Assembly: GCF_900142395.1 (NCBI RefSeq)
Contig: NZ_FRAS01000010.1
Coordinates: forward strand, 1-64,000
Length of the DNA stretch: 64,000 nucleotides
Origin: Hymenobacter psychrotolerans DSM 18569
Lineage (GTDB): Bacteria; Bacteroidota; Bacteroidia; Cytophagales; Hymenobacteraceae
Reading direction: 5' to 3'
The position numbers were made by a program, and so were the translations under genes. Under the pieces are notes generated by a model. That model ran no database searches, was not told the origin of the DNA, and saw nothing but the letters and a program-made list of their open reading frames with translations. This document shows positions 58,182-64,000 of the stretch, in pieces (positions within the stretch are counted from its first letter, which is position 1; each line of letters begins with the position of its first letter).

Positions 58182-59384
58182 TTACCGGCCGCTGCCCACC
58201 TCGTCCAGCACGGCCACCACGTCTTTGGTGGAAACCTTCCGGCCGGTTTCGGCGGCGCGGTAAATGGCCTGCAGCAGCTGCACGTCGCGGAGGCCCATTT
58301 CGCCGGGCACGCGGGTGGGCTTGTCGTTGAGGATGCAGTCGGCGAAGTCGTCTAGCTGGCGGGCCTGCTGGGGCACGTTCTGCAGGCTCATGGCGCCCTG
58401 GCTGCTACGGCCCGCAATGCCGCCGTAGCCGAAAGCCGGCTCCAGCTCCATCCAGTCTGTGGTGGTTTCGGCGCGCAGGCGGCTGCTCAGGTTTTCGGCG
58501 TAGCTGGTGCGGCAGTCGGCCACGCTCCCATCCCCGAACTGCATCTGCCAGCTTACGCCCGCCTCCACCTCCCGGAACAGGCCTTTGGGGTCGGGGTTGG
58601 GGGCCAGCTTCGCCGTCACGGATACCGGCAGCTCGCCTTTGGTGTATACCACGCCCTGCACGCAGTAAATGCCCATATCCATGAGCGGCCCGCCGCCGGC
58701 CAGCTCCTTGTCCACGCGCCAGGGCGTGTCGTTGTTGAAGCGGAAGCCATTGTCGGCCACCAGGCTTTTGATGGGGCCCAGCACTTTCTGCTGGCCCAGG
58801 CGCATCATTTCGCGGTGGTGGGGCTCGAAGTGCAGGCGGTAGCCGATGCTGAATTTCTTGCCCGACTTCTGCATAGCCGCCAGCATGCGGCGGCAGTCGG
58901 CGGCGGTGGGGGCCATGGGCTTCTCACAGATAACGTGCTTGCCGGCGCGGGCGGCGCGCTCCACGTACTCGGCGTGCAGCCCCACGGGCAGCACAATGTA
59001 GATGATGTCGATGGCCGGGTTGTCGGCTATCCTATCGAAGGTCTTGTAGTCGTAGATGTTCTGCTCGGGCAGGCGGTACTGCTGCTGCCACCGCGCCGCC
59101 TTGGCGGGGGTGCCTGTCACGATGCCGGCCAGCTTGCAGAGCCGGGTTTGCTGCAGGGCCGGGGCCAGCTGCCCGGTGCTGTATTTGCCCAGGCCCACCA
59201 GCGCTACGCCCAGCTGCCGGCCGGTTTGCAGGGCGTCGAGTGTAGCGGGCCCATAGTCGGTTTCCGTGAGCCACGCCAGCGGCCCGCCCAGCACCGAAGT
59301 GCCTGCGAGCGTAGCGCCCAGCCCCAACGAGAGCGTACGCATAAACTCCCGGCGCGAGGCCGCAGTAGTAGCAAAGGGTTTCAT
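58182..59384 (-). CDS. Tat-exported Gfo/Idh/MocA-family oxidoreductase
   Basis: A 400-residue NAD(P)-dependent oxidoreductase resembling glucose-fructose oxidoreductase. The N-terminus carries a twin-arginine signal (SRREFMRTLSLGLGATLAGTSVLGG), so the folded, cofactor-loaded protein should be exported to the periplasm. The Rossmann part shows LGVALVGLGKYSTGQLAPAL. The catalytic EKPMAPTAADCRRML motif lies near residue 160 and GGGPLMDMGIYCVQG near 240. It is likely to oxidise or rearrange sugars, which fits the neighbouring GH43 enzyme. The ATG at 59384 is set by the signal. Confidence 0.92.
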   Translation of the reverse strand: MKPFATTAASRREFMRTLSLGLGATLAGTSVLGGPLAWLTETDYGPATLDALQTGRQLGVALVGLGKYSTGQLAPALQQTRLCKLAGIVTGTPAKAARWQQQYRLPEQNIYDYKTFDRIADNPAIDIIYIVLPVGLHAEYVERAARAGKHVICEKPMAPTAADCRRMLAAMQKSGKKFSIGYRLHFEPHHREMMRLGQQKVLGPIKSLVADNGFRFNNDTPWRVDKELAGGGPLMDMGIYCVQGVVYTKGELPVSVTAKLAPNPDPKGLFREVEAGVSWQMQFGDGSVADCRTSYAENLSSRLRAETTTDWMELEPAFGYGGIAGRSSQGAMSLQNVPQQARQLDDFADCILNDKPTRVPGEMGLRDVQLLQAIYRAAETGRKVSTKDVVAVLDEVGSGR

Positions 59385-59617
59385 AGCCAGATGCGTTGGT
59401 GTACCCTGCTGTACCGCATTGTGGGCGCAGAGGTTGCTGCCGGGCTGATTGGCCCAGGGGGCTGGACCGTTACTTTTCATAGCTGACTGGGTATAGTCCG
59501 GGTCTATCGGTAAAAGGCAATATATTGCTGTGTTTTTGGGCTATCCTTGTAGTTTTTCGGTGGTAAGGAGGGGAGCTGTTCACTTTTTGCCTTCACCCTA
59601 TTTCATCCTGTTTGTGC

Positions 59618-62600
59618 ATGAAACACCTGTACACATCCCTGTATTTCAGTAAGAGTTGTGTTCCGGCAAGTCTCCGAACCTTGCTGTTACTAAGCCTGGC
59701 CGGGGCCAGCGGCGCGGCCCAGGCCCAGTTTGCGCCGTTTGTCAGCTACTCCGTTAGCGCAAGCCCCAGCTACCCCGTCCTCGCCGATCTGAACGGCGAC
59801 GGCCGCCCCGACATCGTGGCGAGCAGCCTGTCAGCGGGTGGTATCAATGTGCTGCTGGGCCAGACCGGCGGCGCCTTTGGTGCCGCCAGCACCTATCCCG
59901 TGCAGGCCAATGCGGCGCCGTTCGGGCTGAAGCTCGGCGACGTGACCGGCGACGGTCGCCCCGACGCGGTAGTGGTCAACACCAGCATTAATCTGGGCTT
60001 GAGCGTGCTGCCGGGCCAGGCCAATGGCACGTTTGGCACGGCTACCAACTATCCGACCAATAACAGCGCCAGCGCTTACAACGTAGCCCTCGGCGATTTG
60101 AACAGCGACGGCCGCCTCGACGCGGTAGTTACCTCGGGCAATGGACTAGCCGTGTTTCTGGGCCAGGCCGGCGGCACACTCGGCACACCCTCCTTCGCTA
60201 TATCCAGCGGCAGCGTGTACGGCGTGGACTTGGGCGACGTGAACGGTGATGGCCGCCTCGATGCGGTGGTCAGTAATTTCGAGAGTAGCAGCGGCACTAC
60301 GGTGTCGGTGCTGCTGGGCCAGGGCGACGGCACGCTCGGCACCCCGATGCAGTACAACGTCGGCACGGCGCCCGCGGGCCTGAAGCTGGGCGACCTGAAC
60401 GGCGACGGCCGCCTCGACCTGGTGGTGGCCAACTACAACAGCAGCAACCTGGGCGTACTGCTCGGGCAGGCCGGCGGCACGTTCGGCCTCATGACTGCCT
60501 ACAGCAGCGGCGCGGCCAACCCGCGCGAAGTAGCCCTGGCCGACTTCAATCTCGACGGCCGCCTCGACGTGGTGGCCACCAACATGGGGCCGCTTTCGGG
60601 CGCCGCCGGCAGCACCGTAGGCGTGCTGCTGGGCCAGGGCAACGGCACGCTCGGCGCCGCCACCACCTACCCGGTCGGCAGTGGCAGCCGGCCCTGGGGC
60701 GTAGCGGCGGACGACGTGAACGGCGACGGAAAGCCGGACATCGTGACGGCCAACCGGGACAACAACACCGTCAGCGTACTCCTGAACTTCTCCCTGACAG
60801 CTCCCACGGCCAGCGGCGCCAGCCGCTGCGGCGCGGGCCCCGTTACGCTCACGGCCAGCGGCGCCCCGGCCGGCGGCTCGTACCGCTGGTACACGCAGGC
60901 TACCGGCGGCACGGCCATCAGCGGAGCCACCGGCAGCAGCTACACCACCCCCACGCTCTACGCCAGCACCACGTACTACGTCAGCGCGGTGACGGCTGCC
61001 AGCGAGGAAAGCTCCCGCACGGCCGTGACGGCTACCGTGAGCTACGTGGCGCCGCCCAGCATCGTGGCCGGCGGCCCGACGACCTTCAATGCCGGCGGCT
61101 CAGTAACGCTGACGGCCCGGCCCAACCTGGCGCTGAGCTTTACGGGCGTGAACAGCACCAGCAGCCAGCGCGTAACGACCAGCCTCAATGCCTCGCCCGC
61201 GGCAATGCCCAACACCACCTGGGAAGCTTGGGTGTACCCCACGCGCACGGGCTACGCCGTGCGCCAGACGGTGTTTTCGGTAGACGACGGCGGCTATGAC
61301 CGTGGCCTCATCATCGAAGCCAATTCGAGCAGCTGGGGCGTGTTTACCGGCACGGAGGCGTGGCAGCCCACCACCGTCGACCTGAACCAGTGGCAGCACG
61401 TAGCCGTGGTGTATAGCAGCACGGGCATCCGCTTCTACAAGAACGGGGTGGAATACGTGTATGGCGGCGGCCCCAACACGGCCGGCACCACCAACCGCTT
61501 CACCATCGGCAGCAACCCGGGCTTCCTGAACGAGTCGTGGCAGGGCCAGATCGACGAGGTGCGGGTGTGGAACACGGCTCGCAGCCAGAGCCAGATCCAG
61601 AGCCTGCTGTTCGACGCACCGGCCGGCACTACTGCCGGGCTGGCCGGCTTCTGGCGCTTCAATGAGGGCAGCGGCAGCACCGCTACCGACGAAACGGGCA
61701 GCAACAACGGCACGCTCGCCAATGCCCCGGCCTACGTGACGCCCGGCCAGAGCAGCGTTGTGGCCTCGACCTACGCTTGGAGCCCGGCCACCGGCCTGAG
61801 CGCCACCAACACGGCCACGGTGACGGCCGCGCCCGGCAGCACCCAGACCTATACCGTGCAGGTGAGCAACGGCGGCACCTGCGCCAGCTCGGCCCAGCAA
61901 ACCGTGACGGTGAACCCGCTCACGGACCTCATCGTCAGCACGGCGCAGAACATTCCGGCCGGCAGCTACAATACCATCACCGTGACGGGCACCGGCGCGG
62001 GCACGCTGACCGGCGCCGTAAGCGTGGCCGGCGCCCTGGTGGTGCAAGACGGTGGCTCGCTGAACACCAACTGCCAGCCGCTGACCGGCGCGGGCTCCTT
62101 TACCCTGCAGGACGGGGCCACGCTCAGAATCTGCTCGGCGGCCGGCATTACCAGCTCGGGCGCTACCGGCGCGGTGCAGCTGGCGGGCACGCGTAGCTTT
62201 TCGGCCGACGCCAACTACGTGTACAACGGCACGGCGGTGCAGGTGACTGGCAACGGCCTGCCCGCGCAGGTGCGCAACCTGACCTCGACCAACAACAACA
62301 ACCTGACTCTCTCGCAGGCGGTGGCCATCCGGCAGGTACTGACGCTGAATGCGGGCAACCTGGTTCTCAGTAGCCGCACTCTGACGCTGCTTTCCGATGC
62401 TTCGGGCACGGCCCTGATTGCCAACCTGGGCGCTGGCTTCGTCTCGGGCACGACGGTGACGGTGCAGCGCTACATCGACCCCACGCTGAACCCCGGCCTG
62501 GGCTACCGCCACCTCTCGTCTCCGGTGGCCAATACCACGGCGGCCAGCTTCGGCTCGGGCGGCACCACGCTGGTGGTCAACCCCGCCTACAACACCTCGG

Positions 62601-63856
62601 CCACGCCCAACCAGGTGACGCCGTTTCCCACCATCTTTGCCTACGACCAGGCGCGGCTGGCCTCCTCGCCGGCCACTACGCTGTCGGCTTTCGATAAGGG
62701 CTGGGTTTCGCCCGGCTCCCTGTCCGAAGCGGCCCAACTGGCCACCCATGGCTTCACGGTGCAGCTGCCGGGCGCCCAGACGCTGAGCTTCACCGGTCAG
62801 GTAGGCAACAGCAGCGGCTCCATTTCGCTGAGCCGGGCCAGCGGCGCCACGGCCGCCGACGCGGGCTGGAACCTCATCGGCAACCCCTATCCTTCGCCCC
62901 TGGATTTTAGCACCATCACGGCCGGACAACGCGTCAATATGGACGCGGCTTTCTACACCTACGAAAGCACGGCGCAGTACGTGGGGCAGTACCGGAGCTA
63001 CATCAATGGGGTGGGCAACCCGCTTATCGGCACGGCGCAGGCCTTTTTCGTGCGGGTGAGCAGCGGCCAGACCAGCGGCTCGCTCATGCTCAACAACCCG
63101 AACCGCGTGACCAGCTACAGCCAGCAGGCGCCCGTGCGCCGCGGCACCGACCTGCGCCCCCTGGTGCGCCTGACGGTGCAGGGCAGCGGCAGCTCGTTGC
63201 TCGATGAAACCTATGTGTATTTCCAGGCCGGCGCCACGGCCGGCATTGATGCCGAATACGATGCCCTGAAACTGCCCAACTCCCACGGGCTGAACCTGGC
63301 CACCGTGGCCGCCGGCACGGGCCTCGCCATCAACGGCCTGCCCCAGCTGACGGCTGCCTGCGTGGTGCCCCTCACGCTGTATGTGCCGCAGGCCGGCAGC
63401 TACACCCTCACCGCCGCTGACCTGCTGAACCTGACCGGCGCCCAAGTGTACCTCCACGACGCCCAGACCAACCAGACCATCGATCTGCAGCAGACGGGCC
63501 GCTACACGTTCAGCACCGGCACGGCCACCAGCCTGCCCGGCCGCTTCGAGCTGCGCTTTGGCCCCGCCGGCCCCCTGGCTACCCAGCCGGGCCTGACGGC
63601 CGCCGGTATCGGGCTCTACCCGAACCCGGCCCACGAGAACTTCACGGTGCAGCTGCCGGCCGTCAGTGGCGTGAGCCGGGTGCAACTGGGCCTCTACAAC
63701 AGCCTCGGCCAGCAGGTGCGCGAGCTGACGCAGCCGCTGGGCAGCACCGGCCTGCAGGCCCAGCTGTCGGTGGCCGACCTGGCGCCCGGCGTGTACGTGC
63801 TGCGCGTGCAGGCCGGCACGGCCACGCTCACCAAACGCGTGGTGGTGGCCCGCTAG
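59618..63856 (+). CDS. Giant secreted protein: VCBS/FG-GAP propeller, LamG, T9SS sorting domain
   Basis: A 1412-residue exported protein. Order: signal peptide (1 to about 38); seven FG-GAP/VCBS repeats (about 45-395), each with a calcium-type loop such as DLNGDGRPD, DVTGDGRPD or DVNGDGKPD, likely forming a seven-bladed propeller; an Ig-like segment (about 395-480); a LamG-type jelly roll (about 505-690, with TWEAWVYPTR, QWQHVAVVY and GQIDEVRVWNTARSQ); a second Ig-like part; a long beta-rich Ala/Thr/Gly region with GWNLIGNPYPSPLDF; and a C-terminal type A sorting domain (GLYPNPAHENFTVQLP ... GVYVLRVQAG). It should be surface-bound or released through the type IX system, perhaps in adhesion or glycan binding. 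Confidence 0.94.
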   Translation: MKHLYTSLYFSKSCVPASLRTLLLLSLAGASGAAQAQFAPFVSYSVSASPSYPVLADLNGDGRPDIVASSLSAGGINVLLGQTGGAFGAASTYPVQANAAPFGLKLGDVTGDGRPDAVVVNTSINLGLSVLPGQANGTFGTATNYPTNNSASAYNVALGDLNSDGRLDAVVTSGNGLAVFLGQAGGTLGTPSFAISSGSVYGVDLGDVNGDGRLDAVVSNFESSSGTTVSVLLGQGDGTLGTPMQYNVGTAPAGLKLGDLNGDGRLDLVVANYNSSNLGVLLGQAGGTFGLMTAYSSGAANPREVALADFNLDGRLDVVATNMGPLSGAAGSTVGVLLGQGNGTLGAATTYPVGSGSRPWGVAADDVNGDGKPDIVTANRDNNTVSVLLNFSLTAPTASGASRCGAGPVTLTASGAPAGGSYRWYTQATGGTAISGATGSSYTTPTLYASTTYYVSAVTAASEESSRTAVTATVSYVAPPSIVAGGPTTFNAGGSVTLTARPNLALSFTGVNSTSSQRVTTSLNASPAAMPNTTWEAWVYPTRTGYAVRQTVFSVDDGGYDRGLIIEANSSSWGVFTGTEAWQPTTVDLNQWQHVAVVYSSTGIRFYKNGVEYVYGGGPNTAGTTNRFTIGSNPGFLNESWQGQIDEVRVWNTARSQSQIQSLLFDAPAGTTAGLAGFWRFNEGSGSTATDETGSNNGTLANAPAYVTPGQSSVVASTYAWSPATGLSATNTATVTAAPGSTQTYTVQVSNGGTCASSAQQTVTVNPLTDLIVSTAQNIPAGSYNTITVTGTGAGTLTGAVSVAGALVVQDGGSLNTNCQPLTGAGSFTLQDGATLRICSAAGITSSGATGAVQLAGTRSFSADANYVYNGTAVQVTGNGLPAQVRNLTSTNNNNLTLSQAVAIRQVLTLNAGNLVLSSRTLTLLSDASGTALIANLGAGFVSGTTVTVQRYIDPTLNPGLGYRHLSSPVANTTAASFGSGGTTLVVNPAYNTSATPNQVTPFPTIFAYDQARLASSPATTLSAFDKGWVSPGSLSEAAQLATHGFTVQLPGAQTLSFTGQVGNSSGSISLSRASGATAADAGWNLIGNPYPSPLDFSTITAGQRVNMDAAFYTYESTAQYVGQYRSYINGVGNPLIGTAQAFFVRVSSGQTSGSLMLNNPNRVTSYSQQAPVRRGTDLRPLVRLTVQGSGSSLLDETYVYFQAGATAGIDAEYDALKLPNSHGLNLATVAAGTGLAINGLPQLTAACVVPLTLYVPQAGSYTLTAADLLNLTGAQVYLHDAQTNQTIDLQQTGRYTFSTGTATSLPGRFELRFGPAGPLATQPGLTAAGIGLYPNPAHENFTVQLPAVSGVSRVQLGLYNSLGQQVRELTQPLGSTGLQAQLSVADLAPGVYVLRVQAGTATLTKRVVVAR

Positions 63857-63881
63857 CTCTGCGCTCCTTTGTTTTTGCACG

Positions 63882-63925
63882 CGTTGCCGCGTCGCCCGGG
63901 TGGGGTGGCGCGGCAACGTTTTTTT
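63882..63925 (+). terminator. Rho-independent terminator of giant secreted protein gene
   Basis: Arms CGTTGCCGCG (63882-63891) and CGCGGCAACG (63909-63918), followed by seven T. No gene is seen in the remaining 75 bases. Confidence 0.92.
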
Positions 63926-64000
63926 CGGCCCGAAGCGGAGGGGCAGGGGGGAATGGCCCGCTGGGGCCCGTATGCCGACCGGTCGGACCGTCTGCGGCGG

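Noticed and set aside
61100-63916. 938-codon open frame on the minus strand opposite the giant secreted protein
   Set aside because: It is an antisense shadow of very GC-rich sequence. The translation is Arg/His/Gly/Ala-rich with no domain, while the plus strand carries clear domains.
1-64000. Search for rRNA, tRNA and CRISPR arrays
   Set aside because: No tRNA T-loop pattern in a gap, no rRNA-like sequence and no regularly spaced direct repeats with unique spacers were seen. The phased repeats at 18.8 and 49.2 kb lack spacers of CRISPR type.

Overview
The window looks like chromosomal DNA of a Hymenobacter-like member of the Bacteroidota (Cytophagales). Coding regions are GC-rich. Many genes are preceded by the Bacteroidota -7 promoter element TAnnTTTG or its TAnnTTCG variant, usually without a Shine-Dalgarno sequence. 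The protein set also fits this lineage: DUF4199 and BatA-like membrane proteins, a eukaryote-type glycogen synthase, MenA (menaquinone respiration) and a very large secreted protein with a C-terminal type IX secretion sorting domain. No rRNA, tRNA, CRISPR array, phage or plasmid backbone was recognised.

Layout. 1-5 kb: the 3' end of an IS982-family transposase, an AT-rich junction, then a BatA-like protein, two DUF4199 proteins and two glycosyltransferases. 6-15 kb: a GT9 glycosyltransferase, purB, a GT51 transglycosylase, a TerC-family protein, a dolichol-phosphate-mannose-synthase-like GT2, protoporphyrinogen oxidase and a GmhB-like HAD phosphatase. 15.5-21 kb: two paralogous mini-lipoproteins and an arginine-centred cluster (arginine decarboxylase and arginase diverging, then argS), with three evenly phased palindromes between arginase and argS. 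21-31 kb: LOG-family protein, FabH-like synthase, glutathione peroxidase, HAD phosphatase, menA, kptA, a hybrid histidine kinase and a DEAD-box helicase. 31-43 kb: desaturase, oxidoreductase, methyltransferase, class III CoA-transferase, trpS, queuosine-precursor transporter, RNase Z, STAS protein, DUF4198 protein and a fasciclin lipoprotein. 43-47 kb: glycogen synthase and a branching-enzyme-like GH13. 47.5-53 kb: YfcC-type transporter, small unknown genes, a GT39 enzyme, a CZB-like protein that has lost its zinc ligands, and a protein made only of PAS domains. 53-64 kb: acetyltransferase, aldo/keto reductase, EamA exporter, a DUF4136 lipoprotein gene broken by a stop codon, a GH43 lipoprotein, a Tat-exported Gfo/Idh/MocA protein and the 1412-residue propeller/LamG protein.

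How the genes relate. Most are housekeeping genes in short transcription units closed by strong hairpin terminators, many of them bidirectional. Three groups look functional: arginine use (decarboxylase, arginase, ArgS), glycogen synthesis (GT3 synthase and GH13), and envelope glycan work (GT2, GT4, GT9, GT39, GT51 and the GmhB-like phosphatase).

The least explained parts are non-coding or degenerate: the 22-bp-phased palindromes after arginase; dispersed inverted repeats in intergenic gaps (37.6, 40.5, 47.6 and 49.1 kb); tandem repeats lying against both divergent promoters at 49.05-49.27 kb; the zinc-ligand-less CZB protein next to a PAS-only protein; and the nonsense mutation in the DUF4136 gene. 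I do not see a clearly new multi-gene system. The PAS/CZB pair and the phased palindrome array are the best candidates.
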